A DNA stretch of 18,692 bases from an uncultured archaeon (GTDB lineage: Archaea > Micrarchaeota > Micrarchaeia > Micrarchaeales > CABMGC01): assembly GCA_902385515.1 (NCBI GenBank), contig CABMGC010000023.1, positions 1 through 18,692 of the forward strand. The letters run 5' to 3'. Below are positions 1-6,208 of the stretch, piece after piece. The notes beneath the pieces are model-generated. The model had not been told where the DNA came from. It worked only from the letters and a program-made list of their open reading frames with translations, and did no database searches. The translations under genes were made by a program, and so were the position numbers. Each line of letters starts with the position of its first letter. Positions within the stretch are counted from its first letter, which is position 1.

Positions 1-104
1 CGGTAGACAGCAAATCTTAGGTTCTTGTCCAGATAGGCGAGACCGCTCATGAAGGCACTAAACATTTTGTTTGCCAGTTCTATAGTGTATGAGTAACCAG
101 CGCT
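1..104 (-). pseudogene. In-frame continuation of the M1 aminopeptidase beyond the TGA stop (partial)
   Basis: After the TGA at 105-107 the same minus-strand frame stays open for 34 codons to the window edge and reads like M1-family C-terminal sequence: an alpha-helical stretch (IELANKMFSAF) followed by LDKNLRFAVY. The latter matches the LxxxLRxxVY pattern that follows the LLRSxxLxxLGxxGD segment in tricorn-interacting-factor-type aminopeptidases. The TGA falls where this family usually has the glycine of LGxxG, so a single GGA-to-TGA change is the simplest origin. This stretch is either the unread remnant of a nonsense-mutated gene, a sequencing or assembly error, or read through. The rest of the C-terminal domain lies outside the window. 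Confidence 0.65.
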
Positions 105-2087
105 TCAAAGATTAAGTAAGGCAGAGCTCCTCAACAAAGCGCATTCGTTCTTTTCTCCGCGCTTTCTTTCAACGCCTAGCCTCTTGAGCAGGCCGCGCGA
201 GTACGAGACGAGCGGCTCCCTGGCGGAGTCCACAAGTGGAGTATTGTACAGCATATTGTGAAGCCAGCCGAGATGGGCAAGTATCCTGCTGTCCGCGGGA
301 TAGCCGCAATCGAAACAATATTTCCGCACGAAGCGCAGGTAATCATCGACGACAAACCTTCCGGACCGAACAAAGCTGAACAAGTCACCTTCGATGCCCC
401 ACGCATCGATTGAACTAAGTCTTCCGTCTCTTATTGCCTCTCCAAGTTTGTCAAGCATTTCACTTTCGTATCTTATGCGATAGAAGCCCTTCTGGCCAAT
501 ATTGAGCTTCACCCATTCAGCTTCGGCCACGTCTGCTGAATTAATACTATGGGTGCTGCCCGCCATCAGGAACTTGCCTTCTGATTTTCTGTCAGTAATA
601 TAGTGCACAGGTATGTGCCAATCGCTCGAAGCCTTGTCTTCGGCGCTTATGCAGAAGCGATTCTGCCGCAGCGCAAATCCTTTTTCTGAGCGCGACACGA
701 CAACCACAGGGTAACCTGGCTTCTCTATCCACTTCGCGGCCATCTTTTCGACAAGTGTCCGCTTACCTGCTTTCTCTGAAGCGTCATCGATAGATCTCCA
801 TAGGTCATACTTGGTGGCGTTGCCGAACTTGTGTGCATTTAGAAATTCGTGGAGCCCATTCCTGAACACCCTACTGCCGACGTAGTCTTCAATCATCTCA
901 AGAACAGCACCGCCTTTGGCGTAGGTTATCTCGGGGTTGAATGCCTCATTCATTTCCTCAGGATCGTTCACCCTCGTGCTTATCGGCTGCGTCGACTTCA
1001 ACTGGTCCGCGCCTAACGCTCCCCCGACTTCGTCATTGAGATACTGTGTCATCATGTCCCACTCGGGTATGACTGCCTGTATGGCCTTGTAGCTCATGTA
1101 CGTGGCGAAGCTCTCGTTGAGCCACAGGTCGTCCCACCATTCCATCGTTACAAGGTCTCCGAACCACTGGTGGGCGAGCTCGTGGGCGATTGTAATGGCT
1201 ATGCCTTGCTTGGATGCTACTGCAGATCCCTCATCGCCAAGGATATCCGTCTCTCTGAAGGTTATTGCGCCCCAGTTTTCCATCGCGCCCGCGGCGAAAT
1301 CAGGTATGGCCAGCAGGTCAAGCTTTGGAAGTGCGTACTTTATCCCGAAATAGTTTTCGTGATGCTTGACGAACTTCTTCGCGTAGTCAAGCGCCAGCAC
1401 AGCCAGGTTTTTCTTGCCTTTCGTCGTCAGCACGCTTATCTTCAACTTGCCGAGCTTGCCCTCTACGCGGTCGAAGTCTCCTACCCCGAGATACACGAGA
1501 TATGTAGACATTCTCGGTGTAGTGAAGAAGCTTATGCGTTTCCTGCCCCTTTTGAGCAGCTCCTCATTCCGAATGGGCATGTTTGATACGCATTCGAGCC
1601 CCGCGTCAGCTACGACAGATACATCGAACTTCGCTTTGAACGCAGGCTCATCAAAACAAGGGAACGCGTGCCTCGCGTCAGCAGGCTCGAATTGTGTCGA
1701 GAGAAGATAGCACACCTTGCCTCCCGCCAGGTATTTGCTCTTGTAAAATCCATACATCTTGTCATTGTTGACACCGGCAAAACACAGGGATATGGTGACA
1801 TCGCCACGCACCTTGCTTTTGATTCTCAATATGGCTCTTTCATTCTTCTTGTCTAAGGAGACGGTAGCTTTCTGCGCTACTCCTCTACTTTCGACGATCG
1901 CTTCTTTTATCGTGAGCTCTGCCGCGTTGAGTTCTATTCGATAGGTAGGTTCGCTAACGGCAACCTCTATTTTCTCTTTGCCACCAAATTTGAAGGTCTT
2001 CAAACTGGTATCGAACTCCACGAAATATCTTTTCGGTATCACATTTGTTCCAAGAGTATCGTGTTTCACTGCCATCATCTCACTCAT
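105..2087 (-). CDS. M1 family zinc aminopeptidase (tricorn interacting factor F2/F3-like), truncated by an in-frame stop
   Basis: Cytosolic metallo-aminopeptidase that removes N-terminal residues from peptides, typically downstream of the proteasome or tricorn protease. The exopeptidase signature GAMEN is at residues 267-271. The zinc motif HELAH is at 302-306, with E303 catalytic and E325 (LNES) as third zinc ligand. Y389 (TYAKGG) is the expected transition-state tyrosine. No signal peptide is visible. The start ATG lies 4 nt after the bcp stop, so the two genes are probably cotranscribed and translation may be coupled. At 660 residues the product is short for the family (about 780 or more) because a TGA at 105-107 interrupts a frame that continues to the window edge. 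The catalytic domain is complete; part of the C-terminal helical domain would be lost. Family assignment is very secure, intactness is not. Confidence 0.93.
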   Translation of the reverse strand: MSEMMAVKHDTLGTNVIPKRYFVEFDTSLKTFKFGGKEKIEVAVSEPTYRIELNAAELTIKEAIVESRGVAQKATVSLDKKNERAILRIKSKVRGDVTISLCFAGVNNDKMYGFYKSKYLAGGKVCYLLSTQFEPADARHAFPCFDEPAFKAKFDVSVVADAGLECVSNMPIRNEELLKRGRKRISFFTTPRMSTYLVYLGVGDFDRVEGKLGKLKISVLTTKGKKNLAVLALDYAKKFVKHHENYFGIKYALPKLDLLAIPDFAAGAMENWGAITFRETDILGDEGSAVASKQGIAITIAHELAHQWFGDLVTMEWWDDLWLNESFATYMSYKAIQAVIPEWDMMTQYLNDEVGGALGADQLKSTQPISTRVNDPEEMNEAFNPEITYAKGGAVLEMIEDYVGSRVFRNGLHEFLNAHKFGNATKYDLWRSIDDASEKAGKRTLVEKMAAKWIEKPGYPVVVVSRSEKGFALRQNRFCISAEDKASSDWHIPVHYITDRKSEGKFLMAGSTHSINSADVAEAEWVKLNIGQKGFYRIRYESEMLDKLGEAIRDGRLSSIDAWGIEGDLFSFVRSGRFVVDDYLRFVRKYCFDCGYPADSRILAHLGWLHNMLYNTPLVDSAREPLVSYSRGLLKRLGVERKRGEKNECALLRSSALLNL

Positions 2088-2091
2088 AAAA

Positions 2092-2553
2092 TCATTTCGG
2101 GCTCTTGAGAAATTCTATTATCTCCTGAGCGTGGCCGTCAGGCCTTACTTTTTCATAAATCTTCACAATCTTTCCAGATCTGTCGACAATGTAAGTTTTC
2201 CTAAGCGTGCCCATGCCAAACAGGCCTGGCCCGTATGCGTCGTAGGCCTTGATCGTCTTGCTGTCCGTGTCGGAAAGCAGAAGGAAATTGAGCCCCTGTT
2301 TCTCCCTGAATCTTCCGTGCGACTCGATTGTGTCCTTGCTTATTCCGACGACCTCCGCGCCAAGAGCCCGGATGGCGTCATTGGAGTCCCTAAAGCTGCA
2401 CGCTTCCGTAGTGCAGCCGGGGGTCCCGTCCTTCGGATAGAAGTAAAGAACCAAGCGCCTTCCTTTGAACTCGCCGAGCGTGTGCCTTTTCCCATCAGAA
2501 CCGCTAAGATCGAAATCAGGGGCCATATCACCGAGCGCTATCATCGCAACCAT
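2092..2553 (-). CDS. bcp: Thioredoxin-dependent peroxiredoxin, Bcp/PrxQ type
   Basis: Reduces hydrogen peroxide and organic hydroperoxides using thiol reductants in the cytoplasm. The 153-residue length is normal. The active-site segment YFYPKDGTPGCTTEAC carries the peroxidatic cysteine C47 in a PxxxxxC context, and C52 five residues later is the resolving cysteine typical of atypical two-cysteine PrxQ/Bcp enzymes. The AhpC/TSA thioredoxin fold runs the full length (APDFDL near residue 11, YIVDRSGKI near residue 120). The start MVAMIALG was taken because a TATA box lies about 27 bp upstream, consistent with a leaderless message; MIALG at the fourth codon is the alternative. It is the first gene of a two-gene run with the downstream M1 aminopeptidase. 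Confidence 0.95.
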   Translation of the reverse strand: MVAMIALGDMAPDFDLSGSDGKRHTLGEFKGRRLVLYFYPKDGTPGCTTEACSFRDSNDAIRALGAEVVGISKDTIESHGRFREKQGLNFLLLSDTDSKTIKAYDAYGPGLFGMGTLRKTYIVDRSGKIVKIYEKVRPDGHAQEIIEFLKSPK

Positions 2554-2575
2554 CTCTAGTCTAACGCAAACAACG

Positions 2576-2585
2576 TTTAAATAAG
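2576..2585 (-). promoter_or_regulatory. TATA box for bcp-aminopeptidase operon
   Basis: The minus strand reads CTTATTTAAA here, a good archaeal box A centred about 27 bp before the bcp ATG. That spacing predicts transcription starting at or just before the start codon, i.e. a leaderless mRNA. No Shine-Dalgarno sequence is visible before this ATG, which agrees. Confidence 0.6.
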
Positions 2586-2592
2586 TGCCCGA

Positions 2593-3174
2593 TCATTCAG
2601 AGTTCCAGAGTTCGATAAACTGCCTTCTTAGCTCCGCAACCCTTGCCCTGTCGGTTATTACCTCCACGTGCTCGACGTTCTTGTGCATTCCCGCGTAAGT
2701 CAGGTTCGCCGACCCCTCTATGGCCAGGTCGTCACCTATGTACATTTTGGCGTGCACGAAGGACTTCGGCACCTTCACGGTTATTCCGCTGTGCTTCTTG
2801 AATGAGAGAGCGATGAACGCTGCCGCGGCAATGGACGACAGCGCAGCGAACGCAATGAACTGCCAACCGAGGAGGAAGAACGCAACGTTTGCAACGAAGA
2901 CCGCCGATGCGAAACCGAGAGCGGGCCTAAGGTCTGTGTTCCTTAGCAGCTTTGCCGCATCGTCCTGCATCGATGAGGATATTATCCTTATGTTCTTGCC
3001 GTGCGAATGGCTCAGGAGATACCTTGCGTAGTAGCCGTCAATGAACGGCGACACTATTAGCAGGTTCTTCTGCCGCCTCAGCAGGTCCTCGACGTACAGA
3101 TACGACGAGCTGCCGGAGTATGACTGGTGCTTCCACCCGAACAGCCTTAATAAATCCATATCCGCAATACTCAT
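2593..3174 (-). CDS. Phospholipase D-like protein with single HKD motif and inserted membrane hairpin
   Basis: PLD-superfamily protein of 193 residues. The only HKD motif is near the C-terminus: H141-x-K143-x4-D148 followed by GSANLT (S155, N157), the usual HxKx4D...GSxN arrangement. One motif per chain means an active enzyme would have to dimerise, as in Nuc-type nucleases. The N-terminal half (residues 27-75) resembles the first strands of a PLD domain (LLIVSPFIDGYYARYLL). Between the halves, residues about 84-125 are strongly hydrophobic and look like two membrane helices, so the protein is probably membrane-anchored with both PLD pieces on the same side. The substrate (phospholipid or nucleic acid) cannot be told. 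It is divergent from the ferritin-Ccc1 gene. Confidence 0.85.
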   Translation of the reverse strand: MSIADMDLLRLFGWKHQSYSGSSSYLYVEDLLRRQKNLLIVSPFIDGYYARYLLSHSHGKNIRIISSSMQDDAAKLLRNTDLRPALGFASAVFVANVAFFLLGWQFIAFAALSSIAAAAFIALSFKKHSGITVKVPKSFVHAKMYIGDDLAIEGSANLTYAGMHKNVEHVEVITDRARVAELRRQFIELWNSE

Positions 3175-3180
3175 GTAAAA

Positions 3181-3209
3181 GTTATAAGGGCTTATACACG
3201 GGCGGGAGG
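3181..3209. promoter_or_regulatory. Divergent promoter region between PLD-like and ferritin-Ccc1 genes
   Basis: The short gap holds two overlapping TATA-like boxes: TTATAAGG at 3182-3189 (plus-strand reading) and CTTATACAC at 3191-3199, which reads GTGTATAAG on the minus strand. Their spacing suits a near-leaderless start for both flanking genes. GGGAGG at 3204-3209 is a Shine-Dalgarno-like site in front of the plus-strand gene, although it directly abuts a GTG and lies 15 nt from the ATG at 3225. Confidence 0.4.
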
Positions 3210-3224
3210 GTGGACAAAAGAAAG

Positions 3225-4154
3225 ATGGAAAGGAACCTGCTGAAAGGCGAGATACTCGACAATGCCGTCTATTCCGCGCTGGCCGACGGCGAAAGCGACC
3301 CCTCGCTTAAGCGCATGCTAAAAGGGCTCGCGGCCGAGGAGGCAGGGCACATCCGCATCTGGAGGTCCGTACTCGGCAAGGACGGCGACGACATCGGCCC
3401 GTCGGTCGCTACCGGCCTTCGCGCCAAAATCATGGTTTTTGCAAGGCGCGTTATGGGCGTGGGCTTCGTCACGAGGGCATTGGAAGTCAACGAAATCAGC
3501 GGAATTGCGAGCTACAAGCGGATGCTAAAGGCGGGCGGACTCACAGTCAAGGGCTCTGCCTACGTCAAGGGCATAATAGCGGAGGAGGAAGGCCACGAGA
3601 GGGCGCTGACGGCGGAGGTTGAGAAGTACAAGAGCAGGCTCGGGTACCTCGAGTCGACGATACTGGGCCTCAACGACGGGCTTGTCGAGATACTCGCGGT
3701 CATCGCGGGCCTTGCCACCGTGGCGACCAGCAGCATGATCATAGTCATAATTGGCCTGATAGCGGGAATCTCGGGCACGCTGTCAATGGCGGGAGGGGTT
3801 TACCTCTCGGCGAAGTCGCAGAATCTCGTCGAGGGCGCGGGCAACGCCAAGGCCGATGCGAATGAAGCGCCGTCTCCTAGGACGGCGGCGTTGCACTGCG
3901 GCGCGTACTACTTCCTCGGCGCGCTGATCGCGGTGCTGCCTTTCCTTCTCGGCCTAAAAGGCGTTGAGGGGACGGTCTCGTCAGTCGTGCTCGTCAGCGT
4001 TGCGCTCGTGGCCGCGTCGGCCCTAGTCGGGATAATTAGCGGCACAAGCATAAGGAGAAGGTCGCTTGAGATGCTGGCGATATCGCTCGGCGCTGCTTTT
4101 GTGACGATAATCTTCGGCACTTTCGCCAGGGCGTACTTCGGAGTCAGCATATAG
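3225..4154 (+). CDS. Ferritin-like domain fused to Ccc1/VIT1-type iron/manganese transporter
   Basis: Membrane protein of 309 residues joining an N-terminal rubrerythrin/erythrin-like four-helix domain to a Ccc1/VIT1 transporter, the architecture of membrane-bound ferritin MbfA. The diiron ligand pattern is visible: E9, E38/E39 with H42 (EEAGH), E87/E90, and E121 with H124 (EEEGH). From residue 141 the Ccc1 family begins (LGLNDGLVEILAVIAG at 147-162; GISGTLSMAGGVYLSAKSQ at 181-199), with further membrane helices near 225-243, 254-272 and 284-303. The likely role is to sense or oxidise Fe(II) and move Fe or Mn across the membrane. The start was set at ATG 3225; GTG 3210 is possible. An upstream extension to 3120 would run into the divergent PLD-like gene and has no family-like sequence. 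Confidence 0.9.
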   Translation: MERNLLKGEILDNAVYSALADGESDPSLKRMLKGLAAEEAGHIRIWRSVLGKDGDDIGPSVATGLRAKIMVFARRVMGVGFVTRALEVNEISGIASYKRMLKAGGLTVKGSAYVKGIIAEEEGHERALTAEVEKYKSRLGYLESTILGLNDGLVEILAVIAGLATVATSSMIIVIIGLIAGISGTLSMAGGVYLSAKSQNLVEGAGNAKADANEAPSPRTAALHCGAYYFLGALIAVLPFLLGLKGVEGTVSSVVLVSVALVAASALVGIISGTSIRRRSLEMLAISLGAAFVTIIFGTFARAYFGVSI

Positions 4155-4167
4155 GCGGCGGAAAAGC

Positions 4168-4200
4168 AATAATAATATTCGTTTCGTAGTTTGTGTGGAG
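4168..4200 (+). promoter_or_regulatory. Promoter and ribosome binding site deciding the start of the Lrp-like gene
   Basis: An A/T-rich TATA-like stretch (AATAATAATATTC, 4168-4180) is followed by GGAG at 4197-4200, five nt before GTG 4206. This supports GTG 4206 over the TTG at 4191, which has no site of its own. Confidence 0.45.
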
Positions 4201-4205
4201 AGTGC

Positions 4206-5342
4206 GTGGCGGAAAATCCAGGTCAGGACATCAAGTGCAAGGTGATTAGGCAGCTTGGAATAGACGCACGCATCAGCATGAAGACCCTTATGAGCAGCGT
4301 GGGGGGCGCCCGCAGCAGCGCATACGGCCTGTTCAACAGCGTTACATCGGAGTACGGGCTGAAGTTCGTTCCCGAGATAAACATAAGCAACCTGTGGAAA
4401 TGGGAGTTCATAAAGAGGGCAAGGATGCAGACCAAGAGGGGCATCATAGCCGAGGCCACCATGGAGGAGCTCCCTGTTGCGGGGTTCGGCGAGTACATGG
4501 TGCTCGTCAAGTTCGCAGGCAAGCCCCCTGGCGACGAGATCATACGCGCCGCGCTAAGCGCCTTCGACGCGCCGCAGTTCGCCGCCAGGCTCGACGGGGA
4601 TTACGACCTCATCATCTACGCCGTGGCGAGGAGCTACGAGGAGGCGCTGGAATTCACGGACGGCTTCTCGAAGAAGTTGGACAAGCAGAACATGACCACG
4701 TACACGAACCGCGTCTGGGGGATATTCGGCTTCTTCCCTGTCAACGCCAAGCTCATAGGCAAGTTCGACATATTCGATTCGTACAAGAACCTGCTGCTCG
4801 GACTTAACGAAAGCGGAAGGAAGACCTTCAGCGACATAGGCAGGAAGGCAAACCAGGGCCCGGCGCAGATGCTCTACGCGTACGACAGGCTTGTTCGGAC
4901 GGGCATACTCAGGCGCATCACTTACTACGAAACGAAGCCGAAGAGCACCATCAACGTCCTTTTCAAGATCAAGGCGACCAATGCCAAGTCGTTCGACGGG
5001 GCCAAGGACGCCTGGTTCATGAGGCTGATCAAGGAGTACGAAAAAATGGAGAACGAGTGCGTGTTCATGTGCGACATACCGAGCCCTAAGGGCATGCTCG
5101 TGATAGGCAGCTTCGAGAAGGCAGACAGGCTTAAGAATTTCGTTGGCATGATGAAGTCGTCTCTCGACGGCATCGAGATAACGCAGACCAAAATAACCAG
5201 CGTGCTTCAAGGAAGCCTAGGCATCCGCGACTTCGACATGCGCTACACGCAGCAGTACGCGAGCCTGGCGAGAAGGAGGATGGTCCCGAGGCTCAACGAG
5301 AAGCCAGTGGAAGCGATATCCGACAATCCTGACGCGCTGTGA
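4206..5342 (+). CDS. Lrp/AsnC-like transcriptional regulator with two HTH-ligand domain repeats
   Basis: Protein of 378 residues that reads as two successive Lrp/AsnC-like modules. A first HTH-like region lies at about 10-58 (VIRQLGIDARISMKTLMSSV), then an alpha/beta RAM-like domain at 95-170 (GEYMVLVKF, DYDLIIYAVARSYEEALEF). A clearer second HTH lies at about 193-240 (LLLGLNESGRKTFSDIGRKA ... LVRTGILRRITYY, the classic Lrp recognition-helix context), then a second RAM-like domain at 250-335 (INVLFKIKA, GMLVIGSFEKADRLKNFV). Such fused proteins would form a pseudo-dimer in one chain. It probably binds DNA in response to a small metabolite; no target is evident. It has its own promoter and RBS and follows the iron-handling gene in the same direction by 51 nt. 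Family confidence is good, function general. Confidence 0.75.
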   Translation: MAENPGQDIKCKVIRQLGIDARISMKTLMSSVGGARSSAYGLFNSVTSEYGLKFVPEINISNLWKWEFIKRARMQTKRGIIAEATMEELPVAGFGEYMVLVKFAGKPPGDEIIRAALSAFDAPQFAARLDGDYDLIIYAVARSYEEALEFTDGFSKKLDKQNMTTYTNRVWGIFGFFPVNAKLIGKFDIFDSYKNLLLGLNESGRKTFSDIGRKANQGPAQMLYAYDRLVRTGILRRITYYETKPKSTINVLFKIKATNAKSFDGAKDAWFMRLIKEYEKMENECVFMCDIPSPKGMLVIGSFEKADRLKNFVGMMKSSLDGIEITQTKITSVLQGSLGIRDFDMRYTQQYASLARRRMVPRLNEKPVEAISDNPDAL

Positions 5343-5419
5343 AAGCATGAAAGCCTTAATCGTTGCGGATAGGGTAAACGATTATGTTTATGGTGGAAAA
5401 CCACTGATGAGTCAAAAAG

Positions 5420-5468
5420 AATGCCGAGCAAAAGCCTTAAGCGCATCGTAAGTCAGGGCATCGGCATT
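5420..5468. promoter_or_regulatory. Inverted repeat upstream of the toxin-antitoxin pair (possible operator)
   Basis: AATGCCGA at 5420-5427 is repeated inverted as TCGGCATT at 5461-5468, a perfect 8-bp pair separated by 33 nt and ending 11 nt before the antitoxin ATG. The motif AAAGCCTTAA occurs inside it (5431-5440) and once more upstream at 5350-5359 as AAGCCTTAA. This is where autoregulation of a toxin-antitoxin operon would be expected, or it could be a weak stem-loop after the Lrp-like gene. The rest of the 5343-5479 gap holds nothing else I can support. Confidence 0.3.
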
Positions 5469-5479
5469 GTTTAACAAAT

Positions 5480-5650
5480 ATGCAAGATGAGCACAAAAAT
5501 ATTCACGAAATCGTGCAGTGGCTTGCTTTATTCGAGTTTGATCAACTCCACGGCCTTACTGATGAGGAGCTCTACGCCGTCGCTGCCAATAAAATATTAA
5601 AGAAGATTGAAACTGGAAAGGAAAAGATACACAGATTTTCCCTGAGATGA
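5480..5650 (+). CDS. Putative antitoxin paired with the RelE-like toxin
   Basis: Short protein of 56 residues starting MQDEHKNIHE and ending HRFSLR. It is acidic to amphipathic with predicted helices (IHEIVQWLALFEFDQL; TDEELYAVAANKILKKIE), the size and character of a type II antitoxin. Its TGA stop is followed after 4 nt by the GTG start of the RelE-like gene, the usual antitoxin-first order. I do not recognise a specific antitoxin family, so the role rests on position. Coding is supported by the compact spacing and the protein-like composition. A possible operator lies just upstream at 5420-5468. Confidence 0.65.
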   Translation: MQDEHKNIHEIVQWLALFEFDQLHGLTDEELYAVAANKILKKIETGKEKIHRFSLR

Positions 5651-5654
5651 TTCT

Positions 5655-5906
5655 GTGGAAATCTTCTCAACTAACGAATTTGATAAGGAGTTTAAGGCAG
5701 CAGACAAAGAAGCAGTAAACCGCGTTAAGAATGTCCTTGAAGAACTTAAAAAATCCAAAATCGTAGGCAAACCGCTTAGACACGTCAAGAGCGTTTATTT
5801 TTTGAGAATAAATAATAAAAGACTCGTTTACAGGGTTGAAGAGAACCGAATATTACTCCTATTTCTAAAAAACAGAGAAGATGTATACGATTACGTAAGG
5901 GATTGA
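5655..5906 (+). CDS. RelE/ParE-superfamily toxin
   Basis: 83-residue protein with the RelE-like pattern: N-terminal helices with basic residues (FDKEFKAADKEAVNRVKNVLEELKKSK), then GKPLRHVKSVYFLRINNKRLVYRVEENRILLLFLKNREDVYDYVRD, which matches the conserved L...LRI...RLVYRV....I.LL.....R..VY region. RelE members are ribosome-dependent mRNA interferases; ParE members inhibit gyrase. The sequence looks more RelE-like, but this cannot be settled by eye. The start is GTG, 4 nt after the antitoxin stop. The last 16 nt overlap the oppositely oriented HicB-like gene. Confidence 0.8.
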   Translation: MEIFSTNEFDKEFKAADKEAVNRVKNVLEELKKSKIVGKPLRHVKSVYFLRINNKRLVYRVEENRILLLFLKNREDVYDYVRD

Positions 5907-6130
5907 AAACGAGAAGTTTGGAGAGACTGATTTACAAGTTTTGAACCCTTTGCTTCCTCAAGATAAATGAGGATTGTCTCAGATATGTTTTTCTTCGCCT
6001 CCTTTGCAGTCTTGCCTTGGCTCGCTATGCCTAGTTCCTGGCAATATGCCACGAAGGCTATCTTGCCCTTGGTTATAGTTACGGTGAACTTTCCCTTCGC
6101 ACTACCACTAAAATAAGTGATAATCGACAT
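5891..6130 (-). CDS. HicB-like antitoxin-family protein, no HicA beside it
   Basis: 79-residue protein matching the HicB/COG1598 small-domain pattern: a beta strand (KFTVTITKGKIAFVAYCQELGIASQGKT) followed by the helix AKEAKKNISETILIYLEEA, the typical 'G.T..EA..N..E.i..YL' signature. HicB normally neutralises the HicA mRNA interferase, but no HicA-like gene lies next to it and there is no room for one (78 nt to dnaG upstream). It therefore appears orphaned, or it serves another partner. The C-terminal tail (residues 62-79) is unlike the family and overlaps the end of the convergent RelE-like gene by 16 nt. Confidence 0.75.
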   Translation of the reverse strand: MSIITYFSGSAKGKFTVTITKGKIAFVAYCQELGIASQGKTAKEAKKNISETILIYLEEAKGSKLVNQSLQTSRFQSLT

Positions 6131-6150
6131 TTAATGTGCTTATGGAATTT

Positions 6151-6194
6151 CTACCAAAGAGAAGAAGGATGAGGCCATAAAGAATGGCCTCATC
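6151..6194 (-). terminator. Hairpin plus T-rich terminator downstream of dnaG
   Basis: GATGAGGCCAT (6168-6178) and ATGGCCTCATC (6184-6194) form a perfect 11-bp stem with a 5-nt loop. On the minus strand it begins 15 nt after the dnaG stop and is followed by the pyrimidine-rich CTTCTTCTCTTTGG. This separates dnaG from the downstream HicB-like gene. Confidence 0.75.
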
Positions 6195-6208
6195 AGCATA
6201 CTTCAGTC

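Noticed and set aside
105..107. General reassignment of TGA to glycine in this genome
   Set aside because: Many other genes in the window, including dnaG, bcp, both Fic genes and the S-layer gene, end at TGA at positions that match family lengths.
3120..3224. N-terminal extension of the ferritin-Ccc1 gene to a start at 3120
   Set aside because: It would run antisense through the PLD-like gene start and through the promoter region, and the extra residues do not fit the family.
4394..5210. Long overlapping frames on both strands across the Lrp-like gene
   Set aside because: They are low-complexity Arg/His/Leu-rich translations of a GC-rich gene; the Lrp-like frame shows clear domains.
5347..5451. 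34-codon frame between the Lrp-like gene and the antitoxin
   Set aside because: No RBS or recognisable sequence, and it runs through the inverted repeat proposed as an operator.
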